A stretch of 64,000 bases of DNA from JAVVHH01 sp964657565 (GTDB lineage: Bacteria > Pseudomonadota > Alphaproteobacteria > Acetobacterales > Acetobacteraceae), in NCBI GenBank assembly GCA_964657565.1, contig CAZZVQ010000002.1, forward strand, positions 42,204 through 106,203, in the 5' to 3' direction. This document shows, piece after piece, positions 33,076 through 42,240 of this stretch; position 1 is the first letter of the stretch, and every line of letters starts with the position of its first letter. The notes under the pieces are model-generated. The model did not search any database, was not told where the DNA came from, and was given only the letters and a program-made list of their open reading frames with translations. Both the position numbers and the translations under genes were made by a program.

Positions 33076-33969
33076 TCATTCTGTACTGAACTGGCGACGA
33101 AAGCCTGCCTGCCGGCGGCCGATCGACGACAACCGGAAATCCAGCCGGCTCCTGCCGCGCTGCACGGGCCAGAGCGGCGAATAGGAGTTGCGCCGCCACT
33201 CCTCCGCGAGGCCGGCCTCATCCATGTAGAGAAGGCGCTTGAGATGCCAGTTCTGGTCCGGCTCGGGCGTCACGATTTGAACGCGGCGTCCGGTGTCGAG
33301 ACGAGACTTCAAATCTTGGAACGATCGGATCGGCGCATGCAGCAGCTCACCGCCTTCCAACGGCACCATGGGGCCAAGCGCGCCGCGCACGTCATGATGC
33401 CCGAACGTGATCTCAAGACTTGGCCCGGTCCGTACGAGTAATTTGGTCGGATACGTCATTTCAACGAACGAGATCTCGCCGGACATCACGGCGTCTTTCG
33501 CGCTCGTGACCGAACCGGTTGGCAGCGCTGCGACGCACATGGTCGCCAGCGACCCGGGCCAATCTCGGCGCACCGGCCGGGCCTGCATGAAATTGCGCAC
33601 CGGCACACGATAGCCACCGATGTCCATCCGGCTGCACAGCCGTGACAACGGGGTATCGTTGCGCAACCACAGGAACTCGTCGGCGTCGGTGGGCAGCACC
33701 CACTCCATCCCATCGGCGGCGGCCCGATGGGCAAGCGCGGTGAGGACTTCGGCTTGGTGATATTCGCCCGGATCACTGTTCACCTCGACACGCCCGGTTT
33801 GCGCCGCGATCCGGCGCAGTATGTCCGGCGTTGCGTCACGAGAGCCGTTGTCGGTGACGTAGATCCTGGCGACGCCGAGCGTGAGCAGATGGCCGATGCA
33901 CGTCGCGATCACGAACTGCTCGTCTCGGACCATCATCAGCGCTGCGACAGTCGGGGAAGTTTGACCCAT
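33076..33969 (-). CDS. Glycosyltransferase family 2 protein
   Basis: A 297-residue protein of the Glyco_tranf_2_4 group. The N-terminal sequence AALMMVRDEQFVIATCIGH, the segment YVTDNGSRDATPDIL and the metal-binding TDADEFLWLRN match GT-A enzymes that transfer sugars from nucleotide sugars, often to surface polysaccharides. The start ATG at 33969 (MGQTSPTV) precedes the first strand directly; the frame remains open 30 bases upstream. No other polysaccharide genes are nearby, so the acceptor is unknown. Its C-terminal 60 residues are arginine-rich. Confidence 0.82.
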   Translation of the reverse strand: MGQTSPTVAALMMVRDEQFVIATCIGHLLTLGVARIYVTDNGSRDATPDILRRIAAQTGRVEVNSDPGEYHQAEVLTALAHRAAADGMEWVLPTDADEFLWLRNDTPLSRLCSRMDIGGYRVPVRNFMQARPVRRDWPGSLATMCVAALPTGSVTSAKDAVMSGEISFVEMTYPTKLLVRTGPSLEITFGHHDVRGALGPMVPLEGGELLHAPIRSFQDLKSRLDTGRRVQIVTPEPDQNWHLKRLLYMDEAGLAEEWRRNSYSPLWPVQRGRSRLDFRLSSIGRRQAGFRRQFSTE

Positions 33970-34061
33970 CGGCGGACACAACCACGATCGGCCCCGCAAG
34001 TCGATTGCGGCCCCGTCCTGAACTCAGGCCATAGCCGCTCCGACCCGGGTCGGCTGGCCGG

Positions 34062-35036
34062 TCAGGCTGCGAGACGGTGCTCGTCCTCCGGTAGCCAGGT
34101 CAGCCGCGTTCCCGTGCCCGGCTCGACCGGCGCGGCATAGAAGTTTCGGTCCGGCAGCAGCACCGAGGCCTCCTCGCCCGAGTCCGTCCGCACCGCGACG
34201 CGCACGGCGGTGCCCTGATACTCCACGGCCACGACATGGGCCGGAATACCGTCGGCGCCCAGCCGGCAGCGGTCGGCGCGCACCGCGACTGGGCCGCTGG
34301 AGCCGGGCAGCACGTTGTGGCCGCCGATGAAGCGGGCGATGAAGCTGTCGGCCGGGCGCTCGAACACCTCGCGCGGCGGCCCCGCCTGGCGGATCCGGCC
34401 TCCGTCCATCACCACCATCAGATCGGCCAGCGCCATGGCTTCGTCCTGGCTGTGGGTGACGTGGATGAACGTGATGCCGAGTTCGCGTTGCAGGCGCTTG
34501 AGTTCCTCGCGCACGCGGGTGCGCAGGAACGGGTCGAGCGCGGAGAGCGGCTCGTCGAGCAACAGCACCTTGGGCCCGACGATCAGCGCGCGGGCCAGCG
34601 CCACGCGCTGCTGCTGCCCGCCCGAGAGCTGCCCCGGCAGCCGCTGCGCGAACTCGCCCATATGGACCAGATCCAGGAACTCCCGCGCCTTGCGGTGCCG
34701 CTCCGCCTTGGCCCCGCCCCGCATGCGCAGCGAAAACGCGACGTTGTCCAAGCAGGAGAGATGCGGGAACAGCGCGTAGGACTGGAACATCATCGCCGTG
34801 CCGCGGTCGCGCGGCGACAACCCGGTGACGTTGCGCCCGTCGATCAGCACGTCGCCGCCGCTGATCGCCTCGTGGCCGGCGATCATGCGCAGCGTGCTGG
34901 TCTTGCCGCAGCCGCTGGGGCCGAGCAGGCAGCAATAGCTGGACTTGGGAATGCGCAGCGAGATGGCGTCGACCGCGGTGGTGGCGCCGTATTGCTTGGT
35001 CACGGCGACGAGTTCGACGTCGTATCTCGGGTCCAT
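34062..35036 (-). CDS. ABC transporter ATP-binding protein (PotA type)
   Basis: A 324-residue ATPase of the spermidine/putrescine-type importer group. Walker A is GPSGCGKTST, the signature LSGGQQQRVALARAL, Walker B LLLDEPLSALDPF and the switch histidine THSQDEAMALAD. The C-terminal 90 residues are the TOBE regulatory domain (VRADRCRLGADG). It forms one transporter with the two permeases and the binding protein encoded upstream; its ATG touches the stop of the second permease. It is the last gene of the operon led by amidase 1 and the RutA homologue, so it probably imports their substrate. Confidence 0.93.
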   Translation of the reverse strand: MDPRYDVELVAVTKQYGATTAVDAISLRIPKSSYCCLLGPSGCGKTSTLRMIAGHEAISGGDVLIDGRNVTGLSPRDRGTAMMFQSYALFPHLSCLDNVAFSLRMRGGAKAERHRKAREFLDLVHMGEFAQRLPGQLSGGQQQRVALARALIVGPKVLLLDEPLSALDPFLRTRVREELKRLQRELGITFIHVTHSQDEAMALADLMVVMDGGRIRQAGPPREVFERPADSFIARFIGGHNVLPGSSGPVAVRADRCRLGADGIPAHVVAVEYQGTAVRVAVRTDSGEEASVLLPDRNFYAAPVEPGTGTRLTWLPEDEHRLAA

Positions 35037-35860
35037 CAGGCGGTCCTCATGCTGCGGCGGCGTTGCAAGCGCAGGATCAGCGCCAGGGTGATCCCGATCA
35101 GCACGAAGCTGACCACGGTGGTGACGGTGCCGATGGCGAACAGCACCGGCGTGCTGTCGCTGGAGATCAGCGCGTAGAGCTCGAGCGGCAGGGTGTTGCG
35201 GCTGCCGATGGTCAGCGTGGTGCGGGCGTATTCGTCGTAGCTGAGAGTGAAGGCGCCAATGGCGACGCCGATGATGCCGGGAAGCAGGATGGGGATCGTC
35301 ACGTGGCGCAGCCGCTGCAGCGCGGTGGCGCCGAGATCGGTGGCGGCCTCTTCGTAGGCGCGCGGGAAGCGGGCGACGACGGCGAACATGGTCAGCAGGC
35401 CGAACGGCAGCGTCCAGGTGAGATGGGCGCCGAGCGCGGAGGTGTAGAGGCCCTGCTCGAGGCCGAGCATCTGGAAGCCGAGGCTGATGCCGAAGCCGAC
35501 AAGCAGGCTGGGCATCACCAGGCTGGCGATGGCGAGGTAGAACAGCAGCCCGGCCCCGGGAAAGCGGCGGCGGAAGCCCAGCCCGGCGGCGACCGACATC
35601 GCCACCGTCAGCACCGCCACGACGCAGGCGAGCCCGACCGAGCGGGCGAAGGAGACGGGGATGTTGGCCATCTGGCCGGGTCGCACGATGTCGGCGAACC
35701 ATTTCGTCGACAGGCCCACCATGGGGAAGGTGACGCCGCCATTGGGGCCCTGGAAGCTCAGCACGTAGATGATGACCATCGGGCCGTAGAGGAACAGCAG
35801 GAACGCCACCATGACCGCGCCGAGCAGATAGAAGGTGGGCGGACGCTCGCCGCCGGTCAC
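35036..35860 (-). CDS. ABC transporter permease (PotC type)
   Basis: A 274-residue inner-membrane permease with about six helices. The EAA motif facing the ATPase is YEEAATDLGATALQRLRHV near residue 165. I chose the GTG at 35860 because it overlaps the upstream permease stop (GTGA) and gives the normal short N-terminus (TGGERPPTFYLL) before the first helix; a longer open frame upstream belongs to the shadow of the other permease. It pairs with the PotB-type permease to form the channel. Confidence 0.9.
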   Translation of the reverse strand: MTGGERPPTFYLLGAVMVAFLLFLYGPMVIIYVLSFQGPNGGVTFPMVGLSTKWFADIVRPGQMANIPVSFARSVGLACVVAVLTVAMSVAAGLGFRRRFPGAGLLFYLAIASLVMPSLLVGFGISLGFQMLGLEQGLYTSALGAHLTWTLPFGLLTMFAVVARFPRAYEEAATDLGATALQRLRHVTIPILLPGIIGVAIGAFTLSYDEYARTTLTIGSRNTLPLELYALISSDSTPVLFAIGTVTTVVSFVLIGITLALILRLQRRRSMRTA

Positions 35861-36777
35861 GTGACGAGCTCGCGGCGGACGTCGACCACGCGCATCATGC
35901 CGGCGACCAGCACCGCGACGAAGGCGACCAGCACCACCGCGTTGGCCGAGGCGGGCGGGAACTGCATGGCCTGGATCTCGGTCGACAGCGCCGAGACGAT
36001 GCTGGCGCTCTGCCCGCCGCTCATCCGCTTGACTACGAAATAATCGCCGATGACCTGGGTGAACACCAGGATGGAGCCGAGCGCGATGCCGGTGCGGGCC
36101 AGCGGGATGATGACGCGGATCAGGGTCTGGAACCGGCTGGCCCCGGCGTCGCGGGCGGCTTCGAGCAGGGCCGGGTCGATCTTGGACAGCGAGTTGGCGA
36201 TCGGGCCGATCATCAGCAGCGTGTAGAGGTGGATGTAGGTCAGGATCACCGAGAAGTCCGAGAATAGCAGGAATTCCAGCGGCGTGTTGGTGATGTGCAG
36301 GTCCATCAGCACGGTGTTGAAGGCGCCGTTGCGCCCCAGGAACGGGATCCACGCGATGGTGCGGATGATGCCCGACGTCCAGAACGGGATTGCGCAGAGG
36401 AGGAACAGCAGCATCCGCACCCGCGAGGAGCGGACGTGGAAGACGAGGAACTGGGCGACGCTGAAGCCGAGGAACAGCGTGGCGGCCCAGACGATCAGGG
36501 CCAATTTGAGCGAGCTGAGATAGATCCGCCAGGTGGCCGGCGTGGTGAAGACCTCAACGTAGTTGTCGAACATGAAGGCCGGATACATGCCGACCCGGTC
36601 GTAGTCGAAGAAGCTGACGACGAAGAACAGCACGCATGGCGCGGCGAACAACACGAGCAGGATCAGCGCCATCGGAGCGACCTGCAGCCAGGACACCGCC
36701 CAGGGCGGCAGGCGCAGCCGCGCCCTTGGCCGGCCGGCCACCACCAACTCCACGGCATGCGTGGCCCCGGCTTGCAT
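35857..36777 (-). CDS. ABC transporter permease (PotB type)
   Basis: A 306-residue inner-membrane permease. After a basic N-terminus of about 28 residues come six helices; the EAA loop reads LLEAARDAGASRFQTLI near residue 212. The segment FWTSGIIRTIAWIPFLG is typical of PotB/PotH proteins that import polyamines or similar cations. It begins 13 bases after the binding-protein stop and overlaps the next permease gene by four bases. Confidence 0.92.
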   Translation of the reverse strand: MQAGATHAVELVVAGRPRARLRLPPWAVSWLQVAPMALILLVLFAAPCVLFFVVSFFDYDRVGMYPAFMFDNYVEVFTTPATWRIYLSSLKLALIVWAATLFLGFSVAQFLVFHVRSSRVRMLLFLLCAIPFWTSGIIRTIAWIPFLGRNGAFNTVLMDLHITNTPLEFLLFSDFSVILTYIHLYTLLMIGPIANSLSKIDPALLEAARDAGASRFQTLIRVIIPLARTGIALGSILVFTQVIGDYFVVKRMSGGQSASIVSALSTEIQAMQFPPASANAVVLVAFVAVLVAGMMRVVDVRRELVT

Positions 36778-36790
36778 CAGCCAGCCCGCA

Positions 36791-38062
36791 TCATGCCGAG
36801 ATGAACTCGTTCCAGCGACGGGTGAGGTACCGGTCCTCGTCCATCACCGAGTTCCACACCGCGATGCGGCCCATGCGTTCGTCGTAGGAGCCGCCGTCGC
36901 GGGTGATGCCGGCCTTCTCCATCAGCTTGCCGGTCGGTCCGTGGATGTCCTCGGCGGCCGGCTTGCCGCCATACCAGTAGTCCCACTCGTTGGCGGTCAG
37001 GAACTTGCGGGTGTTGGCCGGCTGCGCCGAGTAATAGCCCTCGCGCGCGACGGCGGCCCCGGCGAAGCCCGACGTATACCAGTTGAGATACTCGTAGGCA
37101 GCGTCGAGCTTCATGCCGGTCAGATGCTTCATCATGCCGAACATGTAGCCCCAGCCGCGGTAGCCCTCCTTGAGCGGCTGGAAGACGCACTCGATCCCGC
37201 GGCTGCGCACCGCCGTGACGGCCGGCGACCACATGGATTGGATGACGACCTCGCCGGAGGCCATCAGGTTCACCGACTGGTCGAAGCTGCCCCAGAACGA
37301 GCGGAACTGGCCCGACTTCTTGATGTCGGTCATGATCTTGATGGTCTTGTCGATCTCCTCCTTGGTCATGTTCCCCTTGTTGCCGTATTTGACGTCGCCG
37401 CGCGCCTCCATGGCCATGGCGACGTCGATCACCCCGACGGTCGGGTTGTCCTGCAGCGCGGCCCTGCCCTTGAAGGCCGGGTCCAGCAGGTCGGCCCAGC
37501 TGCTGATCGGGCGCCCGGTCAGATCGGGGCGGACGCCGAGCGTGTCGGCGTTGGTGATGGTCGGGACGGCGTGGAGGAACTCGGTCGGCGCTGTCGCGAA
37601 TTTCGCGCCGGACGCGTCGGTGGCATATACCACGGTGAACGGGGCGACGCCCTGCTGCGACACGGTCTCGCCGTTCTCGTAGCGGCCCTTGGTGAACAGC
37701 GGCATCGTGCCGTCCATGTTCTTGAACTTGCTCACCGGGATCGTCTGCAGGATGTTGCGGCCGGCCAAGTACTTCATATACGGCGGGCTGATGTCGCCGA
37801 CGTCGATATTGGCCGACGAGGACAAATAGCGGTTCAGCAGGTCCGCACTCTCGGCCGGCTGCATCGTGACCTTGAAGCCGAGATCCTTGCTGGCCTGTTC
37901 GGCGATTTGCGGCAGCGTGGTCACCGGCTGGCCGGCGTGGCGCAACTCGATGTCCTTGATGGTCTGCGCCCAGATGGTCGGGAATCCGGTGATGGCGCCG
38001 GACCCGGCGGCGGCACCAGCGGCGCCGGCGAGCAAGCCACGGCGGGTGATGGTGTTCTTCAT
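36791..38062 (-). CDS. ABC transporter extracellular solute-binding protein (PotD/F type)
   Basis: A 423-residue exported binding protein. The start NTITRRGLLAGAAG is a good twin-arginine signal, with cleavage after about residue 33 (TIWAQT). The body is of the extracellular solute-binding family 1/8 type, with VGVIDVAMAMEARG, MASGEVVIQSMWSP and LDAAYEYLNWYTS, as in polyamine-like binding proteins. It follows the RutA homologue gene by 11 bases and precedes the matching permeases. The tight packing with RutA and an amidase suggests that the ligand is a nitrogen compound degraded by these enzymes rather than a common polyamine. Confidence 0.9.
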   Translation of the reverse strand: MKNTITRRGLLAGAAGAAAGSGAITGFPTIWAQTIKDIELRHAGQPVTTLPQIAEQASKDLGFKVTMQPAESADLLNRYLSSSANIDVGDISPPYMKYLAGRNILQTIPVSKFKNMDGTMPLFTKGRYENGETVSQQGVAPFTVVYATDASGAKFATAPTEFLHAVPTITNADTLGVRPDLTGRPISSWADLLDPAFKGRAALQDNPTVGVIDVAMAMEARGDVKYGNKGNMTKEEIDKTIKIMTDIKKSGQFRSFWGSFDQSVNLMASGEVVIQSMWSPAVTAVRSRGIECVFQPLKEGYRGWGYMFGMMKHLTGMKLDAAYEYLNWYTSGFAGAAVAREGYYSAQPANTRKFLTANEWDYWYGGKPAAEDIHGPTGKLMEKAGITRDGGSYDERMGRIAVWNSVMDEDRYLTRRWNEFISA

Positions 38063-38073
38063 GGCGGCTTCTC

Positions 38074-39168
38074 CTATGCTGCTTGCCGGGCGGCGGGCGC
38101 GACGTCCATGCGGCTCTTCATCAGCGGCTGGATGCGGGTGCCGAACTGCTCCATGCCGATGACGAAATCGTCGAAGGTCATCATCGCGCCGGCGACGCCG
38201 GGAACCTCGGCCAATTCGTCCAGCAAGGCGGCCACTTTGGCGTAGGAGCCGACCAAGGTCCCCATGTTGGTCGGCAGCTTGGCCTCGGTGGCGGCGTTGA
38301 AGCGGCCGGCGACCGACATCGGGTCCTTCACCGTGTCGTTGCTGGCCTGGCCGTCGCGCCAGGCGAGCGCCTCGAAATCGGTGCCGGCCTTGTAGTGCTC
38401 CCACTTCGCCTCGGCGGCCGCGTCCGTCTCGTCGGCGATGATCATGATCAGCACCAGCGCGCCGCAGGACCGGCCGGTGCGGGCGTTCTCCGCCACTAGG
38501 CGGCGCACGACCTTGTCGACGTTGCGCGGCGCGTTGAACCCGGACGAGGCGACGAAGTTGTAGTCGGCGTATTCGGACGCGAACTTGACGCCGCGATCGC
38601 TCTGCCCGGCGCAGACGATGGTGACCTTCGCGGTGGGCAGCGGACTGCAGCGGCAGTCGTTCATCTGGAAGAACTCGCCCTTGTGATCGGATACCCCGGT
38701 CTGCCACAGCTCCTGCATGATCGAGACGTATTCCTCGCAATACTCGTAGCGGCGGGCGTAATGCGCATCCCCGGGCCAGATGCCCATCTGCGAGTATTCG
38801 GCTTCCTGCCAGCCGGAGATGATGTTCACCCCGAAGCGGCCGTGGCTGATGCTGTCGATGGTGACCGCCATGCGGGCCACGATGGGCGGCGGCATGGTCA
38901 GGACGCCTATGGTGGCGAACAGCTTGATCCGGGTGGTGACCGCGGCCAGGCCGGCCATCAGGGTGAATGATTCCAGGTTATGGTCCCAGAACTCGGACGG
39001 GCCCCCGAAGCCGCGCAGCTTGATCATGGACAGCGCGAAGTCGAAGCCGAAGCGCTCCGCCTTCTCGACGATGGTCCGGTTCAGATCGAAACTGGGCTTG
39101 TATTGCGGCGAGGTGGTGGAGATCAGCCAGCCATTGTTGCCGATCGGGATGAAGACGCCGAGTTGCAT
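38074..39168 (-). CDS. rutA: Pyrimidine monooxygenase RutA homologue (flavin-dependent, luciferase-like fold)
   Basis: A 364-residue TIM-barrel flavoprotein. The N-terminus MQLGVFIPIGNNGWLIST and the blocks FALSMIKLRGFGGPSEFWD, NLESFTLMAGLAAVT, QMGIWPGDAHYARRY and NMGTLVGSYAKVA match E. coli RutA almost residue for residue. RutA uses FMNH2 and oxygen to cleave the amide of the uracil ring to ureidoacrylate, in the cytosol. Here there is no rutB-G; instead amidase 1 lies 10 bases upstream and a polyamine-type ABC importer downstream. It may act on uracil or on a related cyclic amide. The ATG at 39168 gives the family N-terminus exactly. Confidence 0.9.
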   Translation of the reverse strand: MQLGVFIPIGNNGWLISTTSPQYKPSFDLNRTIVEKAERFGFDFALSMIKLRGFGGPSEFWDHNLESFTLMAGLAAVTTRIKLFATIGVLTMPPPIVARMAVTIDSISHGRFGVNIISGWQEAEYSQMGIWPGDAHYARRYEYCEEYVSIMQELWQTGVSDHKGEFFQMNDCRCSPLPTAKVTIVCAGQSDRGVKFASEYADYNFVASSGFNAPRNVDKVVRRLVAENARTGRSCGALVLIMIIADETDAAAEAKWEHYKAGTDFEALAWRDGQASNDTVKDPMSVAGRFNAATEAKLPTNMGTLVGSYAKVAALLDELAEVPGVAGAMMTFDDFVIGMEQFGTRIQPLMKSRMDVAPAARQAA

Positions 39169-39178
39169 GATGTGTTCC

Positions 39179-40807
39179 TTAGGCCAAGCAGAGCGTATTG
39201 GCGGGTTCCTCGCCGAAGCGGCGCGGGCGGCGCACCCGGGCAAGCAGCGCCTCGACGTGCGGGGCGTTCTCGCAGACGATGTCGAACTGCCGGGCCGTGA
39301 GGCTGAGGCCGGCCCGGCGCACGGCATCGAGCACCGCGCCGCGGCCGGCCTCGTCGAGCGTGGGCGCCGGGTCCGGCGGTGGCGGCAGCGGCGGCACGGC
39401 CAGGTCGGCGGACAAGGCGGGGCGGCGGGCGCTGAAACCGGTCGCTCGCTCGTACGCGTGGCCGATGCGCAGCACGGTGGCGTCGTTGAACGGGCGGCCG
39501 GCGATCTGCAGCGCCAGGGGGAGGCCACCCTCGAAGCCCATGCACACGCTCAGGGCGGGGCCGGCCGAGACGTTGAACGGGGCGGTGAAGGAGGCCTTCT
39601 GCCAGAACAGCTTCGTGCGCCAGGCGCCGAAGAGCGGCGCCGGTCCGGGAGTGGTCGGGCACAGCAGGGCGTCGAACCGATCCCACACCGCGGCGAACTC
39701 GGCCAGCATGGTGCGGCGTTCGCGTTGCGCGGCGACGTAGTCGGACCCGGCCATGAACACCGCGCCGAGCGCCCGGCCGAGGAAATCCTCGCCGAAATCC
39801 CCGGGCCGGCTGCGCAGCGCGGCGGAATGCACCTCGAACAACTCGCTCTCGGCGATGGCGATCTTCACGTCGCTGTACTGCTTGGCCGGGCGCAGCCGGA
39901 CGGTGTCCACGGTGGCGCCCAGGCCGCGGATCACGTCCAGCGCCGCCTCGAACGCCGCGACCGTGGCCGGATGGGTGTCGATGTCCTCCTCGTGCCAATG
40001 CTGCACCACGCCGATGCGCAGCCCGGCCAGATCCTCGGCCAGCGCGGCCCGGTAGTCGGGGACGGGCCGGTCGGCGCTGGCCGGGTCACGGTCGTCGTGG
40101 CCAGCGATCACGCCGAGCAGGATCGCGCAGTCCCGGCTGGTCCGGGCCATGGGTCCGACATGGTCGAACGAGAAGGAGTTGGGGAACACGCCGCGCCGGC
40201 TGACCAGGCCATAGGTCGGCTTCAGCCCGGCGATGCCGCACAGGGCCGCGGGCAGCCGGATCGAGCCGCCGGTATCGGATCCGAGCGTCGCCGGGGCCAG
40301 CCCGGCTGCCACCGCGGCGCCGGATCCGGAGGACGAGCCGCCGGTGATGTGGCCGGGGTTCCAGGGGTTGCGCGCCGGCGGCCAGGCGAGGTCGAGCGAG
40401 GGGCCGCCATGGGCGAATTCATGGGTCGCCAGCTTGCCCAGCAGGACCCCGCCGGCGCGGCTGAGCCGGGCCACGCTCTCGGCGTCCTCGGTCGGCACCG
40501 TATAGGCACAGACGCGGGAGTGGCCCGTGGTGCGGATGCCGGCGGTGCTGAAGATGTCCTTCAGCGCGAACGGGATGCCGTGCATCGGGCCGCGCGGCGT
40601 GCTCGCTTCGGCGAGTCGGGCTTCGTCCATCGCGCGCTCGGCGGTGACGAGGAGGAACGCGTCCAGCACCGGGTTGAGCGCGGCGATGCGGTCGAGCAGC
40701 GCGGCCGTGAGTTCCACCGGCGAGAGCCGCCGTGCGGCGATGAGGTCGGCGGCTTCGGCGAGGCTCAACGTCGTGAGGTCGGCGACGTGCGATACGCTAT
40801 CCGGCAT
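39179..40807 (-). CDS. Amidase 1 (amidase signature family) with fused small-subunit-like C-terminus
   Basis: A 542-residue hydrolase of the Ser-cisSer-Lys type. The catalytic lysine is in GIPFALKDIF, the cis-serine in TGGSSSGSGAA and the nucleophile in SDTGGSIRLPA. After the normal domain ends (LQIAGRPFNDATVLRIGHAYE) and a proline-rich linker (PPLPPPPDPAP), about 65 extra residues follow, with LSLTARQFDIVCENAPHVEA and a closing EEPANTLCLA. That tail resembles the free-standing small proteins encoded among the other amidases (43643-45637). First gene of the operon with the RutA homologue and ABC importer; it may hydrolyse the ring-opened ureido or amide product. Confidence 0.9.
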   Translation of the reverse strand: MPDSVSHVADLTTLSLAEAADLIAARRLSPVELTAALLDRIAALNPVLDAFLLVTAERAMDEARLAEASTPRGPMHGIPFALKDIFSTAGIRTTGHSRVCAYTVPTEDAESVARLSRAGGVLLGKLATHEFAHGGPSLDLAWPPARNPWNPGHITGGSSSGSGAAVAAGLAPATLGSDTGGSIRLPAALCGIAGLKPTYGLVSRRGVFPNSFSFDHVGPMARTSRDCAILLGVIAGHDDRDPASADRPVPDYRAALAEDLAGLRIGVVQHWHEEDIDTHPATVAAFEAALDVIRGLGATVDTVRLRPAKQYSDVKIAIAESELFEVHSAALRSRPGDFGEDFLGRALGAVFMAGSDYVAAQRERRTMLAEFAAVWDRFDALLCPTTPGPAPLFGAWRTKLFWQKASFTAPFNVSAGPALSVCMGFEGGLPLALQIAGRPFNDATVLRIGHAYERATGFSARRPALSADLAVPPLPPPPDPAPTLDEAGRGAVLDAVRRAGLSLTARQFDIVCENAPHVEALLARVRRPRRFGEEPANTLCLA

Positions 40808-40938
40808 GCGCCAAGTCTAAGCGCAAGCGCCGGCGCAGGTCTAATCCTAACGACCCGCGAACGTGCAAACTTTGCGCGTAGAGACGAACACAGCACAAGG
40901 GACGTGCACTTGCTCGCTCTACGTGCAGTCTGCTGCGG
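40808..40938. promoter_or_regulatory. Control region upstream of the amidase 1-RutA-ABC operon with three ACGTGCA repeats
   Basis: This 131-base gap separates two minus-strand operons. The heptamer ACGTGCA occurs on the plus strand at 40861, 40902 and 40921 (spacings 41 and 19 bases, close to whole helical turns). Such phased repeats suggest a regulator binding site ahead of amidase 1. I see no clear promoter hexamers or T-rich terminator for the upstream operon. Confidence 0.4.
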
Positions 40939-42240
40939 TTAACTCGGTCGCAGCACGGGCGCGAACGAAGCCGCCACCTGCAACAATTGACGATCGGTGA
41001 AGCGCGGACCGGTCAGGGTGACCCCGATCGGCATGCCGGCCGGCCCCTCCGTGCAGGGCAGGTTGATGCAGGGCACGTGCAGCAGTGTCCACATGCGGTT
41101 GAACACGGCATCGCCGGGGCCTTTGCCGATTGGCGCCTCGCCCGGCGCGCTCGGCGTCAGCACGGCGTCGAACGGCCGGGCCAGCGCGTCGAACTCGCGG
41201 CGGCACGACGCGGCATGGTCGTAGGCCTCGAGCAACGCGGCGCGGGTGATGCCGTCCCGGTTCTCGACCCGGTGAAAGAAGTCGTCGTGCAGCAGATGGG
41301 CGTGCGCGCGGGCCAGGTTCAGGAAAGCGGCGCGGCCCTCCGCGTGCATCACGGTCCGCTGCATGTCGCCCAGCCGCCTGAAGCTGTCGGGCAGCTCCAG
41401 CGTGTCGACCGCCACCCCCGCGGCGCGGAGCCGGTCCGCGGCGCACTCCATCGCCGCCGCCACCTCCGGGCTGGCGCTGCTCCACGCCGGCGAGCGGCAC
41501 AGCGCCACCCGGGCCCCGGCGGCCGCGACCGGGCGCGGCGGGGCGTCGTCATGCAGGTCGAACACGTCGCAGACCAGACCCAAATCGGCGATGTCGCGCC
41601 CGTAGATGCCCAACGTGTCCAGCGTCACGGAATACACTTTGAGGCCTTCGCGGCTGATCGCGCCCCAGCTCGGCTTCAGCGCCGGCACGCCGCAGAACGA
41701 CGCCGGGCGGATGGTGGAGCCGCCGGTCTGGGTGCCGAACGCCAGCGGCACCTGGTCGTCGGCCACCGCGGCGGCGGAACCGGACGAGGAGCCGCCGGCG
41801 GTGCGCGCCGGGTCGTGCGGGTTGCGGGTGGCGGCGGGGCGGCCGGCGGCGGCGAACTCCGTGGTGTCGGTCTTGCCGAGGATCACCGCCCCGGCGGCCC
41901 GCATCGTCTCGACGCAAGCGGCATCCTGGCCGGGCCGATGGCCGGCATAGATCGGCGAGTTGTGCTGCGTCGGCATGTCGCGCGTATCGATCATGTCCTT
42001 GATCCCCACCGGCACGCCGTGCAGCGGCCCGATCGGCGGACGCTTGTCGAGCTCGCGGGCCTGGCGCAGCGCGTGCGCCGGGTCGACGAACGACCAGGCC
42101 TTGACCACCGGATCGCGGGCGGCGATGCGCTCCAGGCAGGCCCGGGTCAGCGCCTCGGACGTCAGCCGCCCCTCGCGGATCGCCTGCGCCGCGGCGGCGG
42201 CGCTCATGGTTTCGGGACGTTCGATGACCTGCATGTCCAT
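40939..42240 (-). CDS. Amidase 2 (amidase signature family)
   Basis: A 433-residue hydrolase with lysine in GVPVGIKDMID, cis-serine in AGGSSSGSAAA and nucleophilic serine in TQTGGSTIRPA. Compared with the other four amidases here it has TQTGGSTIRP instead of SDTGGSIRLP, a shorter C-terminal half and a different substrate-side region, so it belongs to another branch (resembling the AtzF/allophanate-like and mandelamide-type group only loosely). Its ATG overlaps the TAA of amidase 3 (TAATG), showing translational coupling. It is the last gene of the binding protein-amidase operon. Substrate unknown. Confidence 0.9.
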   Translation of the reverse strand: MDMQVIERPETMSAAAAAQAIREGRLTSEALTRACLERIAARDPVVKAWSFVDPAHALRQARELDKRPPIGPLHGVPVGIKDMIDTRDMPTQHNSPIYAGHRPGQDAACVETMRAAGAVILGKTDTTEFAAAGRPAATRNPHDPARTAGGSSSGSAAAVADDQVPLAFGTQTGGSTIRPASFCGVPALKPSWGAISREGLKVYSVTLDTLGIYGRDIADLGLVCDVFDLHDDAPPRPVAAAGARVALCRSPAWSSASPEVAAAMECAADRLRAAGVAVDTLELPDSFRRLGDMQRTVMHAEGRAAFLNLARAHAHLLHDDFFHRVENRDGITRAALLEAYDHAASCRREFDALARPFDAVLTPSAPGEAPIGKGPGDAVFNRMWTLLHVPCINLPCTEGPAGMPIGVTLTGPRFTDRQLLQVAASFAPVLRPS

